Shown here one piece after another: positions 39,879 to 49,148 of a stretch of DNA of 64,000 nt. The DNA is taken from assembly GCA_947259355.1 (NCBI GenBank), contig CAMYMF010000002.1, positions 1-64,000 of the forward strand. Direction: 5' to 3'. The notes under the pieces were generated by a model. That model saw only the letters and a list, made by a program, of their open reading frames with translations. It did not search any database and was not told where the DNA came from. This stretch comes from an uncultured Nitrospirota bacterium. Its GTDB lineage: Bacteria > CG2-30-53-67. A program made the position numbers and the translations under genes. Every line of letters begins with the position of its first letter. Position 1 is the first letter of the stretch.

Positions 39879-42035
39879 TTAGAGGCGTTGAAGTCCGGCC
39901 AGCTCAGCGATGAGCTTCTTGGAGAGGCCGCGCTCGAATCGTACCGTTACCTTGGCACCCTTCTCTGAAGGGACGGACGCCACGATGCGCCCCGTGCCCC
40001 ACAGCGGATGGCGGACATGGCTTCCCACGGGAAACGTCGTGGCCGCCCTCGGGGAGGGATCGAAGTCCGGGCTTCCAGGGCTCATGGTGCTCTGCCGGAG
40101 GCGCCGCGGCGCCACCCGGTCCATCAGTTCGGCGGGAATCTCCCGGATGAACCGCGAGGGGATGGACGCCCGATAAGAGCCCTGCATGCGCCGCGACGCG
40201 GCCGAGGAGAGGATGAGCTTCTCCTTCGCCCGGGTGAGCCCCACGTAACAGAGGCGCCGCTCTTCTTCGAGCCCCGACGGGGCGCGCAGGCTGATGGCGT
40301 GGGGGAAGATCCCCTCCTCCATGCCGGTGACAAAGACCACGGGAAACTCCAGGCCCTTTGCACTGTGCAGCGTCATCAGGGTGAGCGCGCCTTCCGTGCT
40401 GTCCGCCTGATCGGCATCTGTGATGAGGGCTACACTCGTCAGGAAAGCTTCCAGAGTGGCCTCCTCCGAAGTCTCTTCAAACTCCCTGAGCGCAGAGTAG
40501 AGCTCCTGTACGTTCTCGAGTCTGCCCGCGTCGGTGGGGTCCGGGGACGCCTGCAAAGCCTTGGAGTAGGCAATCCTTTTATCGAGCTCGGCCAAAAGCT
40601 CTGAGGGTGGCAGCGCCGCGTGCATGCCCCCCAGTTCCCCCATGAGCTCGAGAAAGCGAGCGATCTCCCTGCGAGGCCGTTTCGTGATCCGATCGCTCCG
40701 GACGATCTGCTCGAGCGCTTCCAGGAAGGTTACACTTTCCTCGCCCGCAAAGGCGGTGACACGGCCCAAGGTGGTCGCCCCGATGCCCCGGGCCGGGACA
40801 TTGATGATACGCAGCAGATTTACCGAATCCCTCGGGTTGACCACCACCCGCAGGTAGGCCAGCAAATCACGGATCTCCTTGCGGTCGTAAAAGCGCAGGC
40901 CACCGAGCACGCGGAAGGGGAGGTTGTAGTTGCGCATGGCTTCTTCCAGGGCCCGGGACTGCGCGTTGGTCCGGTAGAAGACGGCCATTTCGGAAAGCCG
41001 TCCGCCAGCGTCCCGCAATGCGAGCGCGCGGCGGCAGACGAATTCGGCCTCCCCCGTTTCGTTGTCGGCTTCGTAGTACTCGATGGGCTCGCCGTCTCCA
41101 TTGTCCGTCCAGAGCCGCTTGGGCTCCCGTTCCACATTCTGCTGCACCACGTGCCATGCGGCGCTCAGGATAGTCTGGGTAGAGCGGTAGTTCTGCTCCA
41201 GGTGTACGACTTTTAGCCCCGGATAGTCTTCGCGGAAGGAGAGGATGTTGCCGATATCGGCCCCGCGCCAGCTGTAGATCCCCTGGTCGTCGTCTCCGAC
41301 CACGCAGATGTTCTGATGGTTCCGTGCGAGCAGCTGGATCAGCCGGTACTGAGCATGGTTGGTGTCCTGATACTCGTCGATGAGAATATGCGCGAACTGC
41401 CTCCCGTAGCACTCTCCCACATCCTCTTCGGTCTCGAGAAGGCGGACGGTGAGGCAGAGCAGGTCGTCGAAATCGACCCCGTTGTTCTCCCGCAGGCGCT
41501 GCTGATAGTGCCCATAGAGCTCCGCCGTTTTGGCCTCCGCGCCGAAGGGCCGGGCCGCTTCGCGGTAGGCCTCCGGAGCGATGAGGGCGTTCTTGGCGCG
41601 GCTGATGCGCGAGAGCACGGCATCCGGTGAGCAGAGTTTTTCACTGATATTGAGTTCTTTGAGGCAGCTTCGGATCAGGCGCTTCTGGTCGCCAGTGTCG
41701 TAGATGACGTAGTTGGAGCCGTATCCCAGCCGTGCGATGTGACGCCGCAGGATCCGGGCACAGGCCGCGTGGAAGGTCATGATCCACAGCGATCGGCAGT
41801 CCCGCCGCAGGAGCTGCTCCACACGCGCCCGCATCTCCCGGGCGGCCTTGTTGGTGAAGGTGACCGCAAGGATCTGCGTGGGATGGACTCCTCTGTCTCG
41901 GATCAGATGCGCAATGCGGTGCGTGATGACTCGGGTCTTGCCGCTGCCGGCGCCGGCCAGTATGAGCAGCGGGCCTTCCCCGTGGAGGACTGCGTCCTGT
42001 TGGGGGGCGTTTAGGTTTTCCGTGAGTGGATTCAC
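39879..42035 (-). CDS. pcrA: UvrD/PcrA-type 3'-5' DNA helicase
   Basis: 718 residues, superfamily 1A. Q-motif LNAPQQDAVLHGEGPLLILA, Walker A AGAGSGKTRVITHRI, motif Ia VTFTNKAAREMRARV, motif II LIDEYQDTNHAQ, motif III VVGDDDQGIYSWRGAD, motif IV EQNYRST, motif V TLMTLHSAKGLEFPVVFV and motif VI EEERRLCYVGLTRAKE. The C-terminus has a PcrA-type Tudor-like tail (VRHPLWGTGRIVASVPSEKG). Roles in nucleotide-excision repair and replication restart are family knowledge. Starts 1 base after the ClC gene stop. Confidence 0.94.
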   Translation of the reverse strand: MNPLTENLNAPQQDAVLHGEGPLLILAGAGSGKTRVITHRIAHLIRDRGVHPTQILAVTFTNKAAREMRARVEQLLRRDCRSLWIMTFHAACARILRRHIARLGYGSNYVIYDTGDQKRLIRSCLKELNISEKLCSPDAVLSRISRAKNALIAPEAYREAARPFGAEAKTAELYGHYQQRLRENNGVDFDDLLCLTVRLLETEEDVGECYGRQFAHILIDEYQDTNHAQYRLIQLLARNHQNICVVGDDDQGIYSWRGADIGNILSFREDYPGLKVVHLEQNYRSTQTILSAAWHVVQQNVEREPKRLWTDNGDGEPIEYYEADNETGEAEFVCRRALALRDAGGRLSEMAVFYRTNAQSRALEEAMRNYNLPFRVLGGLRFYDRKEIRDLLAYLRVVVNPRDSVNLLRIINVPARGIGATTLGRVTAFAGEESVTFLEALEQIVRSDRITKRPRREIARFLELMGELGGMHAALPPSELLAELDKRIAYSKALQASPDPTDAGRLENVQELYSALREFEETSEEATLEAFLTSVALITDADQADSTEGALTLMTLHSAKGLEFPVVFVTGMEEGIFPHAISLRAPSGLEEERRLCYVGLTRAKEKLILSSAASRRMQGSYRASIPSRFIREIPAELMDRVAPRRLRQSTMSPGSPDFDPSPRAATTFPVGSHVRHPLWGTGRIVASVPSEKGAKVTVRFERGLSKKLIAELAGLQRL

Positions 42036-42036
42036 A

Positions 42037-43830
42037 TCAGCCTCCGGGGCGCATCTTACGTTTGAGAATGGCCTGGTTGTACGCGGTCACCACATCGCGC
42101 CGGCTGATCATGCCGAGCAGCTTCTGTGGATCGGTCGGATCGACGACGGGAAAGACTTCGATATCCTTGAACCCAAACTGGGCCATGACCGTATCGAGGT
42201 TGTCGTCGGGAGTGACGGTCATGACGTTCGTGTAGGCCAGGTCCCGGGCCACGATGAACTTCTTCAAGTCCTCCTCAAAGAGCGACTCCTTGAGATCCTG
42301 AAAGGAGAGAATGCCCACCAGTCTCCCGTCGCCGTCCACCACGGGAAAATAAAGGATCGTGCTCTTGGTGGCGACCTCCAGAATTACATCAAAGGGCATG
42401 TGTTCGGGAATCTTGGTCACTTCCCGGCTCATGACGTCCCGGACCTGAATGGAGCGCAGGACGCTGACCTCCCGTCCCGCATGCAGGTTGATCCCGTCCC
42501 GCGTCAGTGTCTCGGTGTCGATGGAATCGTGTTTGAGGGCGCGAGCAATCAACGTCCCCACCACACTCGCAAACATGATCGGCAGGATGATGCGATAGTC
42601 CCGGGTCATCTCAAAGAGGAGAAAGATGGCCGTCAGGGGCGCGTGGGTGACGGAGGCCAGAAACGCGCCCATGCCGACCAGGGCATAGGCGCCGGTGGGC
42701 GCCGTGAGCGCCGGATAGAAATGGTTCACGATCCCGCCGAAGCCGCCGCCGATCATGACACCGATGTATAGAGAGGGGCCAAACATCCCGCCGGCCCCGC
42801 CCGACCCGAGGGTGAGGCAAGTCACCAGCATTTTCAGAAAGACCAGCAGAATCATGAGGCCGTAGAAGAGCTCACCCCGGAGCGCGGCATTAATCGATTC
42901 ATAGCCGTGCCCCATTATCTGGGGGTAGAAGATGCCGATTATCCCTACCAGCAGCGCCCCCAGCACCGGCTTCAGGAGGGGGTGAAAGCGAAGCCGCCCG
43001 AAGAAGTCCGCCGTGGTATAGTACATGACAATATAAATCACAGCGGAAACGCCGATCTGAATGCCCATGGCAACATAGAAAAGCAGCTCCCAGTGACTGT
43101 GCAGAGAGTAGTTCCAGCTCTGGAAGATGGGGTTCTCGCCAAAATACCACCGCGAGATCACCGTGGCCACGCCCGAGGAAATGACAATGGGACTGAAGGT
43201 GGCCAGGGTAAAGTCCCCCAGCAGAACGATTTCCAGGGCAAAGAGGACACCCGCAATGGGGGCATTGAAGGTCGCTGCAATACCACCGGCGGTGCCGCAG
43301 GCTATGAGCACCTTCATCCGATTGCCCGACACGCGAAAGAGCTGACCCGTATTGGAGCCGATGGCCCCGCCGATCTGTGCGATGGGGCCCTCCAAGCCCG
43401 CGGAGCCCCCGCTGCCGATCGTGAGGGCTGGACCGATGATTTTCAGTAGCACCGTTCGGGCGCGGATGATGCCGCCCTTGATATTGACTTCTTCCAGAAA
43501 TCTGGGGAAGCCGTAGCCACCCACCTCGCCGGGAAAGAGTAACGAGAAGGGAATGAGCAGCAAGGCGCCGGCGACCGGAATCAGCGGGACCAGAACTAGG
43601 GTCCAATTGCCTTCGGCGATTCCAAGCAGATAATGGCCCCGCACGAAAATAAACTCGTGCACAGCTTCTACCGTTCTTCGCAGGAGCACATACGCGCCGG
43701 CACTCATCAGGCCGACGGCGGTGGCCGTTGTCACCAGAAAGGTCTGGTCGGAGATACGGAAGGCCTTGAGCTTTTCGTTGATGGTCCTCTGGATTCGCGA
43801 AAACAGAGAGCCCTGAACGGCGTCGGACAA
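42037..43830 (-). CDS. ClC-type chloride channel/antiporter with CBS pair
   Basis: 597 residues. About 12 membrane helices. Selectivity regions: GSGGSAGLEGPIAQIGG carries the gating Glu of the GxEGP motif, and GSGGAGGMFGPSLYIGVMIG matches the second anion-binding loop. The Glu of GxEGP is needed for gating in both channel and exchanger members, so transport mode is not decided. The C-terminal 150 residues contain two CBS domains (VRDVMSREVTKIPEHMPFDV; YTNVMTVTPDDNLDTVMAQF), probably adenine-nucleotide sensors. Same strand as pcrA and almost abutting it. Confidence 0.92.
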   Translation of the reverse strand: MSDAVQGSLFSRIQRTINEKLKAFRISDQTFLVTTATAVGLMSAGAYVLLRRTVEAVHEFIFVRGHYLLGIAEGNWTLVLVPLIPVAGALLLIPFSLLFPGEVGGYGFPRFLEEVNIKGGIIRARTVLLKIIGPALTIGSGGSAGLEGPIAQIGGAIGSNTGQLFRVSGNRMKVLIACGTAGGIAATFNAPIAGVLFALEIVLLGDFTLATFSPIVISSGVATVISRWYFGENPIFQSWNYSLHSHWELLFYVAMGIQIGVSAVIYIVMYYTTADFFGRLRFHPLLKPVLGALLVGIIGIFYPQIMGHGYESINAALRGELFYGLMILLVFLKMLVTCLTLGSGGAGGMFGPSLYIGVMIGGGFGGIVNHFYPALTAPTGAYALVGMGAFLASVTHAPLTAIFLLFEMTRDYRIILPIMFASVVGTLIARALKHDSIDTETLTRDGINLHAGREVSVLRSIQVRDVMSREVTKIPEHMPFDVILEVATKSTILYFPVVDGDGRLVGILSFQDLKESLFEEDLKKFIVARDLAYTNVMTVTPDDNLDTVMAQFGFKDIEVFPVVDPTDPQKLLGMISRRDVVTAYNQAILKRKMRPGG

Positions 43831-44287
43831 GAGGTCCCTTCTCTCATCAGTTGGGTGGATGTCAAAAAGCGTTGGCTACCATATCTCAAAAGAGCGATCA
43901 TTTCAACCGGGGACTGGGCCTCATCCCCGGCGGACCTGCTTGACTTTTTCTGGCAAGCTGGCCAATATTGAATAAGTCAAGCGGTGTACCGTCAATTCAG
44001 TGGGGCAAATAAGTGCCAAGTGTGCGGGACAGCGGGGCTGGATTTCCTGGGGAGCGAGAACAACGCTAAAGAGGAGTGGCAAATCTTAGTCGATCTTCGG
44101 AACAGGGTTTGGCTTTGCAGTTGCAATCATGGGCCTCAACCCTTGGCAGCGTATGAAGGGATGCTTTGCCGTGACCAAACGCCGGCTGCACAGGGCGATT
44201 GGCTTCATCGACGCCTTCAGCTGCCTGCGCAACCCCCTGAGACGGCTCATGAGTAGTCGCGCGGTCATAATATTCTATTCCTGATCG

Positions 44288-44332
44288 ATTTTGGCCAAAA
44301 TAAGGCCTAGAAAGGCTTTTTTTGGCCAAAAT
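44288..44332. repeat. Long imperfect hairpin with TTTTGGCCAAAA ends
   Basis: The arms at 44288-44308 and 44313-44332 are reverse complements except for one mismatch and one bulge. Each arm contains the palindrome TTTTGGCCAAAA, and the tip is GGCCT-AGAA-AGGC followed by seven T. The structure could be a bidirectional terminator or a small repetitive hairpin element. Confidence 0.7.
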
Positions 44333-44353
44333 GTTATTCTTATATGATTTATC

Positions 44354-44381
44354 TTGACAATATTCATTTTTCAGGTATATT
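44354..44381 (+). promoter_or_regulatory. Sigma-70 promoter for the ExeA-type ATPase gene
   Basis: Perfect TTGACA at 44354-44359 and TATATT at 44376-44381 (16-base spacer); TATTAC two bases later would give 18. Start point near 44388, leader about 120 bases. Confidence 0.65.
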
Positions 44382-44508
44382 ACCAATGTGAGAAACCCGA
44401 AGCGGAAGCTCTCGGGTACTGGCTGAATCGCTGATCATTGGCATCCGTGAACTTTTCCGGGAGTTTGACGTTCTCATCCCGGGGGGCAGGAGTGGGAGAC
44501 CCGGTACG

Positions 44509-45438
44509 ATGTACGAGAAATACTTCGGATTCAACGAAAAACCGTTTCGGCTGGTTCCGGAGCCCCGTTTTTTCTACATGAGCCGTCCGCACCGTGCTGC
44601 CCTCTGTCATTTGCAGTACGGACTGGAAGATCGAAACGGTATTGTGGCCATCACCGGCGAGGTCGGTTCGGGCAAGACATTGCTGCTTCGTATTCTCATG
44701 GATTCCGTGCCGCGGACCTTCGTGGTGGCCCGTGTATTCAACACCAACCTCGACCCCAAGGAATTGCTCCAGCAGATCCTCCATGAATTCGGCATCGAGG
44801 CGGAAGGGGCGTCCAAGCCGAAGATGCTGGCCCTGCTGAACGACTTTCTCATCCGCTGCTACGGCCGGCGGCAGGAGGTCGTCCTGATTATCGACGAAGC
44901 TCAGAATCTGGGCATCGAGACCCTGGAAGAGGTTCGGATGCTCTCCAACCTGGAGACCAAGACGGACAAATTGATCCAGATCTTTCTCGTGGGCCAGCCC
45001 CAGCTTCGGGATAAACTGCGCCGGCCCGAACTGGAGCAGCTGCGCCAGCGAATTACCGTTCACTACCATCTCCCTGCCATGAACGAGGAAGACACCTTCA
45101 GCTATGTCCACCACCGTCTTGCCGTCGGAACTGGCGATTCCGTGAAGATTTTCACCGAGGAGGGCCTGAGGAGAATTCACGCGTACTCCGGCGGCATCCC
45201 CCGGCTGATCAATCTAGCCGCCGATGGCGCCCTGCGTTTTGCCTTTGCCGAGGACAAGAAGATTATCGACAGCAGAATCGTTGATGAAGTGATCCGGGAA
45301 CTGGGGGACGTCGGCACGCTTGCGGAGGCTCCGCCACCCCGGCGCGATCCGGCATCGGCGCCGCCCAAGGGCCAAGTCGCCGAAGCCGGTGGTGAATGCC
45401 GGATCCTCGAGCTCAAACCTCGGAAGCCGGGCCAGTGA
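44509..45438 (+). CDS. AAA ATPase of the ExeA/GspA (XrtA-associated) type
   Basis: 309 residues. Opens MYEKYFGFNEKPFRLVPEPR FFYMS, the signature start of ExeA-like ATPases. Walker A is GEVGSGKTLLLR (residue about 51), Walker B VVLIIDEAQNLG, sensor 1 IFLVGQPQLRDKL, and RQRITVHYHLPAM follows. C-terminal YSGGIPRLINLAADGALRFA completes the AAA module; the last 50 residues are Pro/Ala-rich. Relatives help place secretins through peptidoglycan or act in exopolysaccharide systems with XrtA exosortase. No ExeB, secretin or exosortase gene is nearby, so the role here is open. Confidence 0.88.
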   Translation: MYEKYFGFNEKPFRLVPEPRFFYMSRPHRAALCHLQYGLEDRNGIVAITGEVGSGKTLLLRILMDSVPRTFVVARVFNTNLDPKELLQQILHEFGIEAEGASKPKMLALLNDFLIRCYGRRQEVVLIIDEAQNLGIETLEEVRMLSNLETKTDKLIQIFLVGQPQLRDKLRRPELEQLRQRITVHYHLPAMNEEDTFSYVHHRLAVGTGDSVKIFTEEGLRRIHAYSGGIPRLINLAADGALRFAFAEDKKIIDSRIVDEVIRELGDVGTLAEAPPPRRDPASAPPKGQVAEAGGECRILELKPRKPGQ

Positions 45439-45526
45439 CCTGTCCTGCCACCCAGGGTTCACGCCTTTCCTGCCGCACTGCATCCGAAACATCGTGAGAA
45501 CAACCGCAGCCGATGTTGGTCGAGCC

Positions 45527-45556
45527 TTGACGTTCCTGCATCGTGAGTGCTATCCT
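45527..45556 (+). promoter_or_regulatory. Candidate sigma-70 promoter for cstA
   Basis: TTGACG at 45527-45532, 18-base spacer, TATCCT at 45551-45556, about 66 bases before the ATG at 45622. Confidence 0.5.
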
Positions 45557-45621
45557 GCCGCTCCGATGCAGGCAAGGGTTTACCTGGGGCAAATGTTTTC
45601 GCGAAGCATCTGGACGACAAC

Positions 45622-47343
45622 ATGAATTCATTGTTTCTGGCAGGCGGCGCGGCGCTGCTCTATCTCATCGCGTACCACACGTACGGCAAACATTTGGGAC
45701 GACGGATCTTCAGGCTGGACCGCAACGCGCGCTGCCCGAGCCGGGCCCTGGAAGACAACAAGGACTTCGTGGCGACGCGCAAGCCGATCCTCTTCGGACA
45801 CCATTTCACCTCCATCGCCGGGACGGGACCCATCGTCGGCCCTGCCGTTGCCATCATCTGGGGGTGGATCCCCGCGATGGTCTGGATACTGGTCGGGTCC
45901 ATTCTCATGGGGGCCGTGCACGACCTGGGGGCGCTGGTGGTCTCTCTGCGCAACCAGGGGCGGAGCATTGGGGACATCGCCGCGGACCTGGTGAACAAGC
46001 GGGTGCGGACCCTTTTTCTACTGATCATCTTCTTCGGGCTCTGGATCGTGGTGGCCATCTTCGGGGTCGTCATCGCTGTGGTTTTCGATATGTACCCGCA
46101 GGCCGTGCTACCGGTCTGGCTCGAAATCCCCATAGCCCTCTGGCTGGGACATCGCATTTACCGCCGGGGCGCGGCCCATCTGCCGGCGAGTCTTGTGGCG
46201 GTCGGGCTCATGTATGCCACCGTCGTTCTCGGCGCCTACGTTCCCATCAAAATGCCCTCTCTCTGGGGCCTATCGCCCGTCGCCCTCTGGACCCTCGTGC
46301 TGCTGGCCTATGCTTACATCGCCTCGGTGTTGCCCGTGCAGATCCTGCTGCAGCCACGGGATTACATCAATTCGCACCAGCTTTTCATCGCGCTGGGGCT
46401 CCTCGCGGTGGGGGTGGCTGTGGCCCAACCGGTCATGGTCGCGCCCTCTGTGAACCTTGCGCCAGCGGGGGCGCCGCCCATTTGGCCCATGCTCTTCGTG
46501 GTCGTCGCCTGCGGGGCCATCTCCGGATTCCACGCGCTCGTGGCCTCGGGCACCTCCTCCAAGCAGTGCGACGTCGAAACGAGTGCCCTGGCCATCGGGT
46601 ATGGCGGCATGCTGCTCGAAGGGATGCTGGCAACCTTCGTGGTGATCGCGTGCGGTGCAGGGATCGCGCTGGGCCTCACGAAAGGAGGGACCACGTTTAC
46701 CGGCGCCGCCGCCTTCAGCGAGCATTATGCGCACTGGGGGGCGGCTTCAGGTCTCGGCTCCAAGATCGGTGCCTTCGTCACTGGTGCGGCCAACATGATC
46801 GGAGCCATCGGGCTTCCGAAGAACATTGTCGTGACCATCATGGGCGTCTTCGTCGTTTCCTTTGCCGCCACGACACTCGACACGGCCACTCGGCTGCAGC
46901 GCTACGTCGTGTCGGAACTGGCATCGGCCTGGAAACTGCCGACGCTGTCTCAGAAGCACCCCGCCACCACCGTGGCGGTCGGCACGGCACTGCTGCTCGC
47001 TTTTTCAAACGGTTCCGGAAAAGGGGCTTTGATGCTCTGGCCGTTGTTCGGGGCAGTCAACCAGTTGTTGGCCGGTCTGGCGCTGCTGGTGGTCACGGTT
47101 TATCTCGCCCGCCGAGGGGTTGTGTTCTATTACACGCTGGTGCCCATGGTTTTCATGCTCTCCATGACATCCTGGGCCATGGTGTTGAACCTTGGCACCT
47201 TCTTTGGCCGCGGGGAATGGCTGCTCACGGGTATCGGCTCAGCCGTGCTGCTGCTGGAGCTTTGGATGGTCATCGAAGGGTTGGTCATTTTGACGCAGGT
47301 CAACGGAAAGCGGCTGAGCCCCGTGGTCGAACCGGCCGAGTAA
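45622..47343 (+). CDS. cstA: CstA-family carbon starvation / pyruvate or peptide transporter
   Basis: 573 residues with about 15 spans. CstA signatures: TRKPILFGHHFTSIAGTGPI VGPA near residue 55, VHDLGALVVSLRNQGRSIG, HALVASGTSSKQ and FAATTLDTATRLQRYVV. E. coli CstA imports pyruvate and peptides during carbon limitation. This protein is shorter than E. coli CstA (about 700) but in the range of the short bacterial form. ATG at 45622 chosen because the upstream in-frame residues are hydrophilic and unlike the family. Confidence 0.9.
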   Translation: MNSLFLAGGAALLYLIAYHTYGKHLGRRIFRLDRNARCPSRALEDNKDFVATRKPILFGHHFTSIAGTGPIVGPAVAIIWGWIPAMVWILVGSILMGAVHDLGALVVSLRNQGRSIGDIAADLVNKRVRTLFLLIIFFGLWIVVAIFGVVIAVVFDMYPQAVLPVWLEIPIALWLGHRIYRRGAAHLPASLVAVGLMYATVVLGAYVPIKMPSLWGLSPVALWTLVLLAYAYIASVLPVQILLQPRDYINSHQLFIALGLLAVGVAVAQPVMVAPSVNLAPAGAPPIWPMLFVVVACGAISGFHALVASGTSSKQCDVETSALAIGYGGMLLEGMLATFVVIACGAGIALGLTKGGTTFTGAAAFSEHYAHWGAASGLGSKIGAFVTGAANMIGAIGLPKNIVVTIMGVFVVSFAATTLDTATRLQRYVVSELASAWKLPTLSQKHPATTVAVGTALLLAFSNGSGKGALMLWPLFGAVNQLLAGLALLVVTVYLARRGVVFYYTLVPMVFMLSMTSWAMVLNLGTFFGRGEWLLTGIGSAVLLLELWMVIEGLVILTQVNGKRLSPVVEPAE

Positions 47344-47365
47344 ACAAAGCACGGTCCTTCTGCAA

Positions 47366-47394
47366 TTGCCTTTCCGCTCCATCTCTGCTATACG
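47366..47394 (+). promoter_or_regulatory. Candidate sigma-70 promoter for pgm
   Basis: TTGCCT at 47366-47371, 17-base spacer, TATACG at 47389-47394, about 30 bases before the pgm ATG. Confidence 0.5.
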
Positions 47395-47423
47395 AATGAA
47401 AGGAGTCTTCCTGGAGAGCCACC

Positions 47424-49076
47424 ATGCCCCTCCATGAACTTGCCGGGAAACCGGCGCCCCGCTCGCTGCTGATCAACGTGCCGCGGCTCGTCTCGGCCTA
47501 CTACACACTCAGGCCGGACATGGCCGACGGCGCCCAGCGGGTGAGCTTTGGCACCTCGGGCCATCGGGGCTCCTCCTTGAAAGCCAGTTTCAACGAGGCA
47601 CATATCCTGGCGATTACGCAGGCCATCTGCGAAGACCGTCAGACCCGTTCGATCTCGGGGCCTCTCTTTCTAGCCATGGACACCCATGCTCTTTCAGAGC
47701 CCGCTCTGGTCACGGCGTTGGAAGTACTCGCAGCCAACGGTGTTGAGGTTCGTCTCCAGCAGGGGATGGGCTATACGCCCACACCGGTCCTCTCACATGC
47801 CATTCTGACGCACAACCGGGGGCGCGAGACCGGACTGGCCGACGGCGTGGTGATCACCCCATCGCACAATCCGCCCTCCGACGGCGGGTTCAAATACAAT
47901 CCACCCGAGGGAGGACCGGCCGACACCGACACGACGGCGCGCATCGAAAAACGAGCGAACGCCATTCTACAAGGGGGGCTCCGGGACGTCCGGCGGATGC
48001 CCTACGGAGCGGCTCGCGGGGCTGCCACGACCCGGGAGTATGATTATGTGACCCCCTTCGTCGAAGATCTCCAAAATGTCATCGATATGGAGGCCATTGC
48101 CGGCGCCGGCCTCACGATTGGCGCGGATCCCATGGGAGGCTCGGGCGTGGCGTTCTGGGATCCCATTGCCGATCGGTACGGCCTCTCCATTGAGGTGGTC
48201 AACCGCGCCGTGGACCCCACCTTTTCCTTCATGACGATCGACAAGGACGGCAAGATCCGCATGGACTGCTCTTCATCCTATGCCATGGCGGGGCTCATCG
48301 GGCTGAAGGAGCGGTTCGACATTGCCTTCGGCAACGACACCGATTTTGACCGGCACGGCATCGTGACACGGCAGGCCGGGCTGCTCAACCCCAACCATTA
48401 CCTCTCGGTGGCCGTCTGGTACCTGTTTCAGAATCGGCCGGGTTGGCGACGGGACGCGGCGGTAGGCAAAACCCTGGTCTCCAGTTCCATGATCGACCGC
48501 GTGGCGGCGCACCTCGGCCGAAAACTCTCGGAGGTGCCCGTCGGCTTCAAATGGTTTGTGCCCGGTCTTCTCGAGGGCTCCTGCGGATTCGCGGGGGAGG
48601 AGAGCGCTGGGGCCTCGTTTCTGCGTAAAGACGGCACCGTCTGGACCACCGACAAGGATGGGATTATCATGGATCTGCTGGCCGCGGAGATCACGGCAAA
48701 GACCGGCCGGGACCCGGGGGCGCTCTACGGGGAGTTGACAGAGCAGTTTGGCAGTCCCGTGTATGAACGCCTCGATGCTCCGGCGACCCCTGTGCAGAAG
48801 GCGGCCCTGGCGAAGCTTTCGGCCGAGGCCATTGCTGCGAAGGAACTGGCCGGGTATCCCATCGTGGCTAAGCTGACCCACGCGCCGGGAAATAATGCCC
48901 CCATCGGCGGCCTCAAAGTCGTCACCGAACAGGGCTGGTTCGCGGCCCGTCCCTCGGGCACGGAAGAGATCTACAAGATCTACGCCGAGAGCTTTCAGGG
49001 CGGGGACCATCTGCGACGCGTTCAGGAAGAGGCCCAGGCGATCGTGCAAGCCACATTTGAAAGCCTGGGGGTTTAG
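47424..49076 (+). CDS. pgm: Phosphoglucomutase, alpha-D-glucose-specific
   Basis: 550 residues, full length. Interconverts glucose-1-phosphate and glucose-6-phosphate. Opens with [20 protein letters not shown]. The phosphoserine loop is [19 protein letters not shown] (catalytic Ser). The metal loop is [12 protein letters not shown], the sugar loop [12 protein letters not shown], and the phosphate loop [16 protein letters not shown]. This is the bacterial Pgm type seen in E. coli rather than a phosphomannomutase-type enzyme. Supplies glucose-1-phosphate for glycogen and polysaccharides. Confidence 0.95.
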   Translation: MPLHELAGKPAPRSLLINVPRLVSAYYTLRPDMADGAQRVSFGTSGHRGSSLKASFNEAHILAITQAICEDRQTRSISGPLFLAMDTHALSEPALVTALEVLAANGVEVRLQQGMGYTPTPVLSHAILTHNRGRETGLADGVVITPSHNPPSDGGFKYNPPEGGPADTDTTARIEKRANAILQGGLRDVRRMPYGAARGAATTREYDYVTPFVEDLQNVIDMEAIAGAGLTIGADPMGGSGVAFWDPIADRYGLSIEVVNRAVDPTFSFMTIDKDGKIRMDCSSSYAMAGLIGLKERFDIAFGNDTDFDRHGIVTRQAGLLNPNHYLSVAVWYLFQNRPGWRRDAAVGKTLVSSSMIDRVAAHLGRKLSEVPVGFKWFVPGLLEGSCGFAGEESAGASFLRKDGTVWTTDKDGIIMDLLAAEITAKTGRDPGALYGELTEQFGSPVYERLDAPATPVQKAALAKLSAEAIAAKELAGYPIVAKLTHAPGNNAPIGGLKVVTEQGWFAARPSGTEEIYKIYAESFQGGDHLRRVQEEAQAIVQATFESLGV

Positions 49077-49148
49077 CCCGACGATCTTTCGTTCTATGAG
49101 GCCGGCCCCGGGGGCGGGGCGGTCCCCCATTTGGCAGAGAGGCCTTAT

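Larger units (their letters stand above)
43831..44508. other. 678-base intergenic region
   Basis: Between the ClC gene (minus) and the ATPase gene (plus). Upstream sequence of the ClC gene lies at the left. The centre is more AT-rich to the right. It contains an Arg-rich 51-codon frame at 44129-44284 (MGLNPWQRMKGCFAVTKRRL) without a ribosome site, a long hairpin at 44288-44332 and a promoter at 44354. No recognised gene; it may hold a degraded remnant. Confidence 0.5.

Noticed and set aside
44129-44284. 51-codon Arg-rich plus-strand frame in the intergenic region
   Set aside because: No ribosome site and no recognisable motif; noted only as a possible remnant.
45543-47399. 618-codon open frame on the plus strand
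   Set aside because: Out-of-frame reading of cstA; its product is Arg/Gly/His-rich and lacks any domain, whereas cstA matches its family throughout.
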